Assembly: GCF_004345245.1 (NCBI RefSeq)
Contig: NZ_SLUQ01000006.1
Span: forward strand, 186,001-250,000
Origin: Rhizobium sp. BK251
Lineage (GTDB): Bacteria > Pseudomonadota > Alphaproteobacteria > Rhizobiales > Rhizobiaceae
Direction: 5' to 3'
Length of the DNA stretch: 64,000 bases
Shown: positions 24,784 through 33,771 of the stretch, piece after piece
How positions within the stretch are numbered: position 1 is the first letter of the stretch
How the letters are laid out: each line of letters starts with the position of its first letter
Position numbers and translations under genes: made by a program
The notes under the pieces: model-generated
What the model saw: only the letters and a program-made list of their open reading frames with translations
What the model was told of the DNA's origin: nothing
The model's database searches: none

Positions 24784-27102
24784 ATGTTGAAGATCGGCCA
24801 GTCGCAGTTGCGTTTCGAAGACGACGCCCTGATCACCGGGCGTGGCCGCTATACCGCCGATCTTCCCGTAAAGGGCGAGGTGGCAATGGTCGTCGTCCGA
24901 TCGCAGGTCGCCTCAGGGAAGCTCGTTTCCGTCGACACGGAAGCGGCGGCGGCAATGCCCTCCGTCATCGCCGTCTTCACCGGCGCCGACATGGTGGCAG
25001 ACGGCAATTCTCCGATCCTCCCGCGCCTGCGTCATCCCGGGCCGGATGGCGGCGACATGCGCGTTCCACCCTTCTATCCGCTTGCGGTCGGGGCCGTGCG
25101 CTACGTCGGCGACCCGATCGCGCTCATCGTCGCCGAAACAAAGGCAGCCGCAATGGACGCGGCCGAGGCCGTCGTGGCGGAAATCGGGGAACGGCCAGTG
25201 GTGGTCGACGCGCTCGAGGCGGTGTCACCCGATGCACCGCTCGTCTGGGACGAGTTTCCCGATAACCGTTGCTTCTCCGTATCCAGAGGCGATCGCAAGG
25301 CTGCCGCTGCCGCGATCGATGGCGCCGCACATATAATCCGTCAGCGCCTGAGAATATCCCGCGTCACCGCCGCATCGATCGAGATGCGCGGCGCGCTCGC
25401 GATCTTCGATCCCGCAACCGGCGGCTACCGGCTGGAAATCGGAACGCAAGCGCCCCACCGTATCGCCATGGACCTCGCACCGATCCTCGGCGTCACCGCC
25501 GAAGCGATGCGTGTGGTCGCCAACGATTGCGGCGGCTCGTTCGGCATGAAGAATGCCGGCTATCCGGAATATGCCGCAGCGCTCTGGGCCGCAAAGAAGG
25601 TCGGTCGGCCGGTGCGCTGGAGCGCCGATCGGCTCGAGTCCTTCCAGTCCGACGCACATGCCCGCGACCAATGGGTCGACGTGACGCTGGCACTCGATGC
25701 GGACGCGCGCTTCCTTGCGCTCGACGTCCATGTGACGGCCAATCTCGGCGCCTATCTCGGCCCGGCGACGCCGCATTCGCCGGTCGGCAATATCGGTGGA
25801 ATTGCAGGGGTCTACCGCATCCCGCAGATCCACGTCCTGATAGACGGCGTCTTCACCAACACGCAGAACACGGCGCCCTATCGCGGCGCTGGCCGGCCCG
25901 AGGCCACCTATGTCATCGAGCGGATCATCGACATCGCCGCCAACGACCTCGGCATGGACCGGGCGGAGCTGCGGCGGCGCAACCTCATCGGGCCGCAGGA
26001 GATGCCCTTTTCCACCGGCTTCGTCTTCACCTATGATTCCGGCGACTTCCCTGCAGTGCTGGAGCGGGCACTGCAGATATCTGACTGGGCAGGCTTCGAG
26101 GCGCGCCGCGCCGCATCGCGGCTGAAGGGGCTGCTGCGGGGCATCGGCATCGCCAATCCGATAGAGATCGCCGGCGGACCGGCCGGCAAGCCCAATCCCG
26201 AGTTCGCGCGGCTCGAGCTTTCTCCCGAGGGCAAGATTCGCCTGTTTTCCGGCTCGCGCGATACGGGTCAGGGCCACGGCACGGCCTTCCGCCAGATCCT
26301 TGCGGACCGACTGGGGCTCGAGACCGGCCAAATGGAGTTCATCACCGGCGACACTGAACGGGTCGCCCAAGGCATCGGCACCTTCGGCTCGCGCACGCTC
26401 GGTGCCGCCGGCACGGCAATCTGGCGCGCGGCCGACGCGATCATCGAGCAGCTCAAGGGGAAAGCTGCCGATAGGCTCGAGGCAGCAACCACCGACATCG
26501 TCTTCGAGGCCGGCCGGTACCGGATCGCCGGCACCGACCGAAGCGTCGCCTTTTCCGAATTGCTTGCCGCCGAGCCGGGCATGGTTTCGGCCGAGGACTT
26601 CTCGGCCGCCGACGGCGCCACCTTCCCGAACGGCTGCCACATCTGCGAGGTCGAGATCGATCCGGACACGGGCCATGTCGATCTCGTTGCCTACAGTGTC
26701 GTCGACGATGTCGGCACCGTCATCAACCCGCTGCTGATGAAGGGCCAGATCATCGGCGGCGTGGCCCAGGGGCTCGGCCAGGCACTGATGGAGAATGCCG
26801 TCTACGACCCGCAGTCCGGCCAGCTGCTGTCCGCCACGTTCATGGACTATGCCATGCCGCGTGCCTTCGACATTCCGGCGCTCGCCATCGAAAGCTTCCC
26901 GGTTCCGACCAGCCAAAATCCGCTGGGCGTCAAGGGAGCGGGCGAAGCCGGCACGGTCGGGTCGCTGGCCGCAATCATCAGCGCGGTCTGCGATGCACTA
27001 GGCCCGGAGGGCGTGCGCCACTTCGACATGCCGGCAACGCCGGAACGTGTATGGCGATGTCTTCGGACGAAAGCGGTGGAAAGCGATGGCGCGGATCGCT
27101 AA
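24784..27102 (+). CDS. Molybdenum hydroxylase large subunit 2 (CO dehydrogenase/xanthine dehydrogenase family)
   Basis: This 772-residue catalytic subunit is paralogous to the one at 20343-22790. It has the glycine loop CGGSFGMKN (residues ~249-257), the canonical form-II active loop PYRGAGRPE (365-373) and the C-terminal GVKGAGEAGTVG with the catalytic Glu. ATG 24784 follows GGAGG. No second set of FAD and 2Fe-2S genes accompanies it. It probably shares the small subunits encoded at 17.3-18.7 kb and attacks a second ring position. Confidence 0.9.
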   Translation: MLKIGQSQLRFEDDALITGRGRYTADLPVKGEVAMVVVRSQVASGKLVSVDTEAAAAMPSVIAVFTGADMVADGNSPILPRLRHPGPDGGDMRVPPFYPLAVGAVRYVGDPIALIVAETKAAAMDAAEAVVAEIGERPVVVDALEAVSPDAPLVWDEFPDNRCFSVSRGDRKAAAAAIDGAAHIIRQRLRISRVTAASIEMRGALAIFDPATGGYRLEIGTQAPHRIAMDLAPILGVTAEAMRVVANDCGGSFGMKNAGYPEYAAALWAAKKVGRPVRWSADRLESFQSDAHARDQWVDVTLALDADARFLALDVHVTANLGAYLGPATPHSPVGNIGGIAGVYRIPQIHVLIDGVFTNTQNTAPYRGAGRPEATYVIERIIDIAANDLGMDRAELRRRNLIGPQEMPFSTGFVFTYDSGDFPAVLERALQISDWAGFEARRAASRLKGLLRGIGIANPIEIAGGPAGKPNPEFARLELSPEGKIRLFSGSRDTGQGHGTAFRQILADRLGLETGQMEFITGDTERVAQGIGTFGSRTLGAAGTAIWRAADAIIEQLKGKAADRLEAATTDIVFEAGRYRIAGTDRSVAFSELLAAEPGMVSAEDFSAADGATFPNGCHICEVEIDPDTGHVDLVAYSVVDDVGTVINPLLMKGQIIGGVAQGLGQALMENAVYDPQSGQLLSATFMDYAMPRAFDIPALAIESFPVPTSQNPLGVKGAGEAGTVGSLAAIISAVCDALGPEGVRHFDMPATPERVWRCLRTKAVESDGADR

Positions 27103-27231
27103 GTTCCTTGCAACGCTGCGAATTGGCGAAGACCGTCATTCGCGCAACAGGGGAATAGCGCCGGCCGGCTCAAGTGGATTTGGCGTGGCCGGAATGCTAT
27201 TTGCGGGCAAGCAAGCATTGCGAGGAGAGAT

Positions 27232-27924
27232 ATGAATAATCCGGTGATTGAGCCTTTCGGACCATTAAAGCAGGAATCCGCGCCGCTCAGGAACAAGATC
27301 ATGCAGTCGCTCCGGCGGGCGATCGAGACCGGCTATCTCGAACCCGGCACCCGGCTCGTCGAGAAGGACCTGTGCCAGCAGCTCAATGTCAGCCGGACCT
27401 CGCTGCGCGAGGCTCTGCGCCAGCTCCAGGCCGAAGGCATTCTCACCGACCTCAACAATCGCGGCCTCGCCGTCGTGACGGTCACGCGCGAGGACGCCGA
27501 GAACATCTACCGCATCCGCGGCGTGCTCGAACCGCTGATCATCGAGCAGTTCATAGAGAACGCGCCCGATGCCGAGATCGAGACGCTGAAGGCCCAAAGC
27601 GAGAGGCTGAAGCAGGCCTATCGCCAGGGCAATGCCGAGGAGATCGTCTCCACCAAGCGCGATTTCTACGACCTGATCTGCACCGGCGCCCGCAATCCGA
27701 TCGCCTTCGATCTCCTGAAGAAGCTGACCTTGCTCACCTCGCCGCTTCGCCGCCGTTCCGTCGTCAGGCCCGAACGCCAGAGCCAGAGTATCAGCGAGAT
27801 CGATGCCATCGTCGCCGCCATCGCCAAACGCGACAAGGTCGCCGCCCACAAGGCCGCTGAGAAGCATGTCGCGAATTCTTCCCTCTCCGCGCTCCACACG
27901 GGAGATGGCGTAATCGATCTCTGA
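27232..27924 (+). CDS. FCD-domain GntR-family transcriptional regulator
   Basis: This 230-residue regulator has a winged helix at residues ~18-85 (LVEKDLCQQLNVSRTSLREALRQLQAEGIL). An all-helical FCD domain follows (NIYRIRGVLEPLIIEQFI). It starts at ATG 27232 behind GAGGAG and lies between the second hydroxylase and ubiX genes. FCD regulators bind TGTnnnACA-type dyads, so it is the best candidate to bind the TGTCATACA motif repeated upstream of four catabolic transcripts in this window. That assignment is inferred. Confidence 0.88.
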   Translation: MNNPVIEPFGPLKQESAPLRNKIMQSLRRAIETGYLEPGTRLVEKDLCQQLNVSRTSLREALRQLQAEGILTDLNNRGLAVVTVTREDAENIYRIRGVLEPLIIEQFIENAPDAEIETLKAQSERLKQAYRQGNAEEIVSTKRDFYDLICTGARNPIAFDLLKKLTLLTSPLRRRSVVRPERQSQSISEIDAIVAAIAKRDKVAAHKAAEKHVANSSLSALHTGDGVIDL

Positions 27925-27954
27925 AGTCCATGAAGGAAGGCTGCCGGAAATAGC

Positions 27955-28539
27955 ATGCGTCGTATCATCATAGCCATCACCGGGGCCTCCGGCGTCATCT
28001 ACGGCGTGCGCGCTCTGCAGCTTCTGCGCGATGTCGACGGCATCGAGACGCACGCCATCGTCTCGCCCTCGGCACTGCGTACGGCGGCCGACGAGCTCGA
28101 CATGAGCGCCGAGGAGATCCGCAGCCTCGGTGACAAGGTCTATAACTATCGGGATATCGGCGCCGCACTTTCCTCCGGCTCGTTCCGCACGGCAGGCATG
28201 CTCGTTGCCCCCTGCTCGGTCAAGACGCTGAGCGGCATTGCCAACTGCTACAATGACGAGCTCATCGTGCGCGCGGCCGACGTCTGCCTGAAGGAGCGCC
28301 GGCGCGTCGTGCTGCTTTTTCGCGAGACGCCGCTGCACGCCGGCCATATCGCGCTCATGGACCAGGCAACCCGCAACGGCGCCGTCGTCATGCCGCCGGT
28401 ACCGGCCTTCTACAGCAAGCCGAAGACCGTCGACGACATCGTCGACCAGACCGTCGGCCGCGCGCTCGACCTCTTCGACATAGACCTTCCGATCGTCAAG
28501 CGCTGGAAGGAAGGCCCGGACGCGCCGGGCCAACACTGA
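27955..28539 (+). CDS. ubiX: UbiX-family flavin prenyltransferase
   Basis: This 194-residue enzyme makes prenylated FMN from FMN and dimethylallyl phosphate, the cofactor of UbiD. The family signatures are IIAITGASGVIYGVRALQLL, APCSVKTLSGIA, DELIVRAADVCLKERRRVVLLFRETPLH and PPVPAFYSKPKTVDDIVD. It follows the GntR gene by 30 bp and completes the UbiD/UbiX pair in one gene group. The length is typical. Annotations as 3-octaprenyl-4-hydroxybenzoate carboxy-lyase refer to the same family. Confidence 0.95.
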   Translation: MRRIIIAITGASGVIYGVRALQLLRDVDGIETHAIVSPSALRTAADELDMSAEEIRSLGDKVYNYRDIGAALSSGSFRTAGMLVAPCSVKTLSGIANCYNDELIVRAADVCLKERRRVVLLFRETPLHAGHIALMDQATRNGAVVMPPVPAFYSKPKTVDDIVDQTVGRALDLFDIDLPIVKRWKEGPDAPGQH

Positions 28540-28542
28540 GGC

Positions 28543-29517
28543 TCAAGGCTGGAAGCGGACGCCGGTCAGCGTCTCGCTGAGATCCCACAGTTTCTCCGCC
28601 GCCACCGGGTCGGTCGCCCAGGGCATCACGCCGAGGCGTTCGGTCGCGTCTGGCTCGAGCGCCGGGGATATGTCGCAGTCCTCGCAATAGGCGCCACCCC
28701 TGCCTTCCAGCCGCGGACTGGTGGCGCACCATATGCTGGTCGCCGCGCCCTGCTCGACGGTCTTCCTGTTGTTGGCGGGATCGATCACCGGGCGATCCTC
28801 GTCGTCGATCGCGCCGACGGCCCGTATCTCCTCGCGCGACATGAACTTGGCAAGCCCGGTCACGATGCCGCCCGGATGCACCGAGAAGGCCCTGATCCTG
28901 AACGGCTCACCGCGCTTGTCGAGGCCGACGGCAAAAAGCGCATTGGCGCTCTTCGACCGGCCGTAGGCCGCCCAGCGGTCGTAGTCCGTGCGCTCGAAGT
29001 TGGGATCGTCGAAATCCACGGCTGCAATCTTGTGCCCGCGCGAGGTGAGGCAAACGACACGTGCGCCCCCGGCCTTCTTCAGCGCCGGCCAGAGCCGGAC
29101 GGTGAGCTGGAAATGGCCAAGATGGTTGGTGGCGAACTGGGATTCGAAGCCGCGCGCGTCGCGAGTGAGCGGGTTTGCCATGATGCCGGCATTGTTGATG
29201 AGAAAGTGCAGCGGCTGTCCCGTCGCGAGGAACTTCTGTGCGAAGGCGTCGATCGAGGCCGGATCGAGGAGATCCATCGTCTCGACCGTCACGCCGCGAA
29301 TACCGGCCAGCGCTTCCTCCGCCCTTGCCCGGTCGCGGGTCGGCACGGTGATCCTTGCCCCAGCAGATGAAAGAGTACGAACCGTTTCAAGGCCGAGACC
29401 GGCATAGCCGCCGGTAACAATGGCATTCTTGCCGGTCAGATCGATGCCCTTGATGACGTCCTCGGTGGTGCTGGAAGCCCCGAAACCGGAGCCGATGGGA
29501 GCCTGGATTGAGGTCAT
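28543..29517 (-). CDS. Short-chain dehydrogenase/reductase (retinol-dehydrogenase-like)
   Basis: This 324-residue NAD(P)-dependent oxidoreductase has a Rossmann motif TGGYAGLGLETV (residues ~35-46), NNAG at ~107-110 and the catalytic YGRSK. The ~35-residue N-terminal extension and large C-terminal lobe match the WW-oxidoreductase/retinol dehydrogenase-like SDRs. ATG 29517 follows AAGGAG. It is divergent from an AraC regulator that probably controls it, and is convergent to ubiX with a 3-bp gap. The substrate is unknown. Confidence 0.85.
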   Translation of the reverse strand: MTSIQAPIGSGFGASSTTEDVIKGIDLTGKNAIVTGGYAGLGLETVRTLSSAGARITVPTRDRARAEEALAGIRGVTVETMDLLDPASIDAFAQKFLATGQPLHFLINNAGIMANPLTRDARGFESQFATNHLGHFQLTVRLWPALKKAGGARVVCLTSRGHKIAAVDFDDPNFERTDYDRWAAYGRSKSANALFAVGLDKRGEPFRIRAFSVHPGGIVTGLAKFMSREEIRAVGAIDDEDRPVIDPANNRKTVEQGAATSIWCATSPRLEGRGGAYCEDCDISPALEPDATERLGVMPWATDPVAAEKLWDLSETLTGVRFQP

Positions 29518-29611
29518 GTCTGTCTCCTTACAGTCAGGAGACGACTTCTACGGCCAGTCCTTCGGACGCTGAATGCTTGCAAATCCGGTTTACTTGCGCC
29601 ATCGTCCGGAA

Positions 29612-30574
29612 ATGCTCTCCGATCCGCTTTCCGACGCTCTCGATCTCGTCAACGCGCGCTGCGCCATGTCCGGCAGCCTCCTTGCCGGCGGCCGGTGGGC
29701 CGTGCAGTTTCCCGCCCCCGGCAGGATCAAGTTCAACGCGGTGGTGAAGGGCGAATGCTTCCTGGCGCTCGACGGTCTTGAGAGGCCGATCCGGCTTGAG
29801 GCGGGCGATGCGGTTCTCCTGAACGGCCGCCATTCCTTCGTTCTGGCAAGCGACCTTTCAGCGGATCGCCTGCAGGCAATCGACCTTTTCACGAACGCGC
29901 CGGACCTGGTGGCCCGTGTCGGCAGTTGCGAGGAATACCACGCTATCGGCGGCCACGTATCCTTCGACGCGACCGGCATCGACCTGCTGTTCGACGTCTT
30001 GCCGCCCGTCGTCCATGTGAGAGCGTCTGCGCCGGAGGCGGCTGCCATCGGCTGGCTGCTTTCACAGCTCGTCAGCGAGATGGCTGCAAGCCGCCCGGGC
30101 ACGGTGACCGCCACCTCCCAACTCGCCCAGCTCGTCTTCCTGCAGGTCCTTCGCGCCCATATCGCCGCGTCGGAACCCCTGCCGGCCGGATGGCTCAGGG
30201 CGATCGGAGACGAGAAGATCGCTCCAGCGATCCGCCTGATGCATGCCGAGCCGGCGCGCTCCTGGCAGCTCGGCGAGCTCGCCAAGGCGGTCGGCATGTC
30301 ACGCACGACCTTTGCCGAGCGGTTCAAGACCGTGTCGGGCATGGCGCCGCTTGCCTATCTCGCCGACTGGCGCATGCGGCTCGCGAGACGCGCGCTTCAG
30401 GACGGCGCCACGCCCGTTTCGGCATTGGCGGCCTCGCTCGGCTACGGCTCAGAGAGTGCTTTCAGCAATGCTTTCAAACGCCTCGTCGGCGTTGCCCCAC
30501 GGCGCTACCGCGCCTCCGCACAGCCCGTAGCCGACAATCCCGGCGAGCACCGCGAATTCGACGAAGCAGCCTAG
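29612..30574 (+). CDS. AraC-family transcriptional regulator with N-terminal cupin domain
   Basis: This 320-residue regulator has an AraC-binding-like cupin (SGSLLAGGRWAVQFPAPGRIKFNAVVKGECFLAL) in the first half. A C-terminal double helix-turn-helix follows (WQLGELAKAVGMSRTTFAERFKTVSGMAPLAYLADWRMRLARRAL). I placed the start at ATG 29612 (MLSDPLSDALDLV), the conserved family start; ATG 29573 is possible. It lies ~95 bp from the divergent SDR gene, its likely target. Confidence 0.82.
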   Translation: MLSDPLSDALDLVNARCAMSGSLLAGGRWAVQFPAPGRIKFNAVVKGECFLALDGLERPIRLEAGDAVLLNGRHSFVLASDLSADRLQAIDLFTNAPDLVARVGSCEEYHAIGGHVSFDATGIDLLFDVLPPVVHVRASAPEAAAIGWLLSQLVSEMAASRPGTVTATSQLAQLVFLQVLRAHIAASEPLPAGWLRAIGDEKIAPAIRLMHAEPARSWQLGELAKAVGMSRTTFAERFKTVSGMAPLAYLADWRMRLARRALQDGATPVSALAASLGYGSESAFSNAFKRLVGVAPRRYRASAQPVADNPGEHREFDEAA

Positions 30575-31080
30575 AGCGAAGCGAGCGCCAGCCTTACGAC
30601 ATCAAGCGATGCGCGCGCGGCCGTATCCGGTGGACGCTTGCTGAAATGCTGCACGACAAGGGTCAGGTTGTCGCCTTCCAACGTTACGTCCCTTGACGTT
30701 ACGGAAAGAACCCGGCCTTCGGCCTCCAGTAAGGTAAGCTCGATCCGCTCCGAGGAAAGCTCAGCCGCCTTGATGGCATTGCGAAGGCTCTCCGTCTGCG
30801 CGCTCGGAGCCGGATGCGGCCCACTCTTCAGCCGGTGCCTGACATTTCGCAGCGGGCGAATGACCTCGCTGCGCCAGCTGGCCACGAGCCCGTCGATCCT
30901 CTCGATATCCGCCGTCGAAAGTGAAACCGCACGCGTCTCCAGCCATGCGGCGAAAAGGAGCAGCGGGACATCGACGCCGCTTTCCTCCTGCAATTGGAGG
31001 CAGGCTTCGGACACTCCGGGCGCCCGATAGAGGCGCAAGGCGAAGGTCCAGAGATCGTTCGCGTCGTCGATATCTGCCAT
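30571..31080 (-). CDS. TIGR02444-family protein of unknown function
   Basis: This 169-residue soluble protein starts DANDLWTFALRLYRAPGVSEACLQLQEESGVDVPLLLFAAWL. That is the signature of the TIGR02444/DUF2390 family, found in many proteobacteria without an assigned function. It overlaps the end of the AraC gene by 4 bp (convergent). It follows the DAHP synthase gene by 15 bp, so the two are probably cotranscribed. No membrane segment or signal peptide is visible. Confidence 0.8.
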   Translation of the reverse strand: MADIDDANDLWTFALRLYRAPGVSEACLQLQEESGVDVPLLLFAAWLETRAVSLSTADIERIDGLVASWRSEVIRPLRNVRHRLKSGPHPAPSAQTESLRNAIKAAELSSERIELTLLEAEGRVLSVTSRDVTLEGDNLTLVVQHFSKRPPDTAARASLDVVRLALASL

Positions 31081-31095
31081 CGGCTTTGCTGCCGC

Positions 31096-32475
31096 TCAGG
31101 CCACGAAGACCGGCGCCTTCCTCTCTGCCCTGTCTCGCTTGAAGAGGTCGGCAAGCGTGAAGGCGAGTTCCAAAGCCTGGCTTGCGTTGAGGCGCGGGTC
31201 GCAATGGGTGAGATAGCGGCTCGGCAGATCGGCTTCCGTCACCGGTCGCGCTCCGCCAGTGCACTCCGTCACGTTGACGCCGGTCATCTCGATATGGACC
31301 CCGCCGGCGATCGTGCCTTCGGCGCGATGGATGGCGAAGAAATCCTCCACCTCGCTGACGATATGGTCAAACGGGCGCGTCTTGTAGCCGTTGCCGGCCT
31401 TCACCGTGTTGCCATGCATGGGATCGCAGGACCAGACCACGACATGCCCTTCGCGCTCGATGGCGCGGATCAGTCCCGGCAGGTGGTCTGCGACCTTGTC
31501 GAAACCGAAGCGCGCGATCAGCGTCAGCCGACCCGGCTCGTTCTGCGGGTTGAGAATGTCGACGAGCCTCAGCAGCGTGTCGGGCTCCAGCGACGGTCCG
31601 CATTTGAGGCCGATCGGGTTCTTCACGCCGCGGCAGTATTCGACATGGGCGTGATTGGGCTGGCGGGTGCGGTCGCCGATCCAGATCATGTGCCCCGAGG
31701 TGGCATACCAGTCGCCGCTGGTCGAATCCACGCGCGTCAACGCCTGCTCGTAGCCGAGCAGCAGCGCCTCATGGCTGGTGTAGAAGTCCGTCGTTGCCAG
31801 CTCGGGATGGTTTTCCGGATCGAGACCGATTGCCCGCATGAAGGCGAGCGTCTCGGTGATGCGGTCGGCGAGAGCCTGGTATTGCTGGTATTGCGGACTG
31901 CCAGCAACGAAATCGAGCATCCAGCGCTGGACGTTTTCCAGATTGGCATAGCCGCCCTGGGCGAAGGCACGCAGCAGGTTCAGCGTCGCGGCCGACTGCC
32001 TGTAGACCATTTCCTGGCGAGCAGGATCGGGACGACGCGACTCCGGGGAGAATTCGTAGCCGTTGATGACGTCGCCATGATAACTCAGGAGTTCCATATC
32101 GCCCTGCCGCTCGGTCGGCGTCGAACGGGGCTTGGCGAACTGGCCGGCAATGCGCCCGACCTTGACGATCGGGGAGGCGGCCGCAAAGGTCAGGACCACG
32201 GCCATCTGCAGGAAGAGGCGGAACATGTCGCGGATATTGTCGGCGCCATGTTCCGCGAAACTTTCGGCACAGTCCCCTCCTTGCAGCAGCAGCGCCCTGC
32301 CGGCCGCCACGTCCGCGAGCCTCGCTTTCAGGGCGCGGGCCTCGCCCGCGAAGACCAGCGGCGGGTAGGTGGCGATGCGGCCCTCGACCGCCGCAAGCTC
32401 GGCAAGATCCGGAAATGCCGGGACCTGGCCCATCGGAAGATTGCGCCAGCTCGACGGCGACCACTGCTCTTTCAT
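31096..32475 (-). CDS. 3-Deoxy-7-phosphoheptulonate synthase, class II
   Basis: This 459-residue enzyme condenses phosphoenolpyruvate and erythrose 4-phosphate, the first step of the shikimate pathway. Class II markers are [12 protein letters not shown] (metal-binding Cys), [42 protein letters not shown] and [15 protein letters not shown] 32475 follows GGGAGAG. It is a biosynthetic gene beside catabolic ones. The neighbouring TctC gene is divergent, so no functional link need be assumed. Confidence 0.94.
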   Translation of the reverse strand: MKEQWSPSSWRNLPMGQVPAFPDLAELAAVEGRIATYPPLVFAGEARALKARLADVAAGRALLLQGGDCAESFAEHGADNIRDMFRLFLQMAVVLTFAAASPIVKVGRIAGQFAKPRSTPTERQGDMELLSYHGDVINGYEFSPESRRPDPARQEMVYRQSAATLNLLRAFAQGGYANLENVQRWMLDFVAGSPQYQQYQALADRITETLAFMRAIGLDPENHPELATTDFYTSHEALLLGYEQALTRVDSTSGDWYATSGHMIWIGDRTRQPNHAHVEYCRGVKNPIGLKCGPSLEPDTLLRLVDILNPQNEPGRLTLIARFGFDKVADHLPGLIRAIEREGHVVVWSCDPMHGNTVKAGNGYKTRPFDHIVSEVEDFFAIHRAEGTIAGGVHIEMTGVNVTECTGGARPVTEADLPSRYLTHCDPRLNASQALELAFTLADLFKRDRAERKAPVFVA

Positions 32476-32565
32476 CGTCTCTCTCCCTGTCGAATCTGTC
32501 GCATTGCAGGATAGGCGACGGAATTCAAATCTCCCACCAATTTCCTGTTGCGCGACCTATATGTT

Positions 32566-32574
32566 TGTCATACA
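32566..32574. promoter_or_regulatory. TGTCATACA site upstream of the TctC gene
   Basis: TGTCATACA lies 72 bp before the TctC start, in an AT-rich stretch of the 170-bp divergent gap. A further ATAGTATG-containing sequence follows at 32586-32593. It is the same 9-mer found at 22891 (inverted) and 47677. Operator function is inferred. Confidence 0.5.
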
Positions 32575-32645
32575 GTCGTACCATCATAGTATGTTACCAA
32601 CAAGGGGTGGAACGCCGAGGAGGGCGCCATCCGGGGGAGGAGAAT

Positions 32646-33692
32646 ATGATGCTCAAATCAATCCGTTTGATGGCATTCATGGCCGCGACGGCTTGCGCAA
32701 CCGTGGCCGGCGCGATTTCGGCACAGGCCGATGCCATTTCCGATTTCTATTCGGGAAAGGTCGTGACGATCCTGATCGGCCATCCGCCCGGCGGCTCCTA
32801 CGATCTCTATGCCCAGCTGATCTCCCAGCACTTCGGCAAGCATATCCCCGGCAATCCGAGCGTGATCGTGCAAGGCATGCCGGGCGGCGGCGGCTCGCTG
32901 GCGGCGGCCTATTTCAACACCAAGGCGCCGAAGGACGGCACGATGGTCGCGCTCCTGCCGGAATCGCTTGCCCACACCCAGATCCTCGAGCCAGACCGCA
33001 GCCGCTGGGATGTTTCCAAGATGCGCTATATCGGCCGTGCGGCCGACGTCACCTCCGTCATGATGGCCCGCAAGGACTCTCCGGTAAAGACGATCGAGGA
33101 CTCGCTGAAGACGGAAAGCAATGTCAGCTGCTCCGGCCGCACGACCTCCAGCGCCCAGACCGGCGCGGTCTTGAAGTCGCTGATCGGCTCGAAGTTCAAC
33201 ATGGTCTGCGGCTATGACAGCGCGACCGCGAGCGCGCTCGCGATCTTCCGCGGAGAGGCGGATCTGACGACCACAGTCTGGGCCAACTGGTCCGTCAACT
33301 ATGCCCAGCAGCTTGCCGCCGGCGACATCGTTCCTGTCGTTCAGTTTGCCGCCAAGCGCCTTCCCGATCTTCCCGATACGCCGACCGCCATCGAACTCAC
33401 CGAGGACCCGGCCAAGAAGCAGGCGCTCGAATTCTTCGGCGCCGGCGGCGACATCGGTCGCTCGCTGATGCTGCCGCCGGAAACGCCGGACGACAAGTTC
33501 GAGGCGCTTTCCAAGGCCTTCGACGATCTCATGAAGGATCAGGATTTCCTGGCCGATGCCAAGAACCGGGCGATCCCGATCGCGCCTGCGACGGCAGCCG
33601 AAGTCAACGAGACGGTGAAGAAGATCTTCGCTACTCCGCCTGAAGTCGTCGCCGTGCTGCAGAGTGCCATCGAAGACGGCTTCAACCACTGA
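32646..33692 (+). CDS. Tripartite tricarboxylate transporter substrate-binding protein (TctC/Bug family)
   Basis: This 348-residue periplasmic receptor has a signal peptide ending SAQA at about residue 28. The mature N-terminus is FYSGKVVTILIGHPPGGSYDLYAQLISQHFGKHIPG, the classic Bug-family (G/P)xxPGGxxD motif with the receptor helix. ATG 32646 follows GGAGGAG. It binds a carboxylate, usually an aromatic or tri/dicarboxylic acid, for a TctAB permease. The only TctAB here lies 11 kb downstream on the other strand, with a similar motif near its promoter. Confidence 0.9.
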   Translation: MMLKSIRLMAFMAATACATVAGAISAQADAISDFYSGKVVTILIGHPPGGSYDLYAQLISQHFGKHIPGNPSVIVQGMPGGGGSLAAAYFNTKAPKDGTMVALLPESLAHTQILEPDRSRWDVSKMRYIGRAADVTSVMMARKDSPVKTIEDSLKTESNVSCSGRTTSSAQTGAVLKSLIGSKFNMVCGYDSATASALAIFRGEADLTTTVWANWSVNYAQQLAAGDIVPVVQFAAKRLPDLPDTPTAIELTEDPAKKQALEFFGAGGDIGRSLMLPPETPDDKFEALSKAFDDLMKDQDFLADAKNRAIPIAPATAAEVNETVKKIFATPPEVVAVLQSAIEDGFNH

Positions 33693-33771
33693 AGCCCTGG
33701 CGCCGCGCGGCATCCACCGCGCGGTTTTCCTCTTTCAGATTTTCACCCAGCCAATTTTCGAGGATCCGACC

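Noticed and set aside
25225..26916. 563-residue minus-strand frame inside the second hydroxylase large-subunit gene
   Set aside because: Antisense to a protein with intact molybdenum-hydroxylase motifs throughout.
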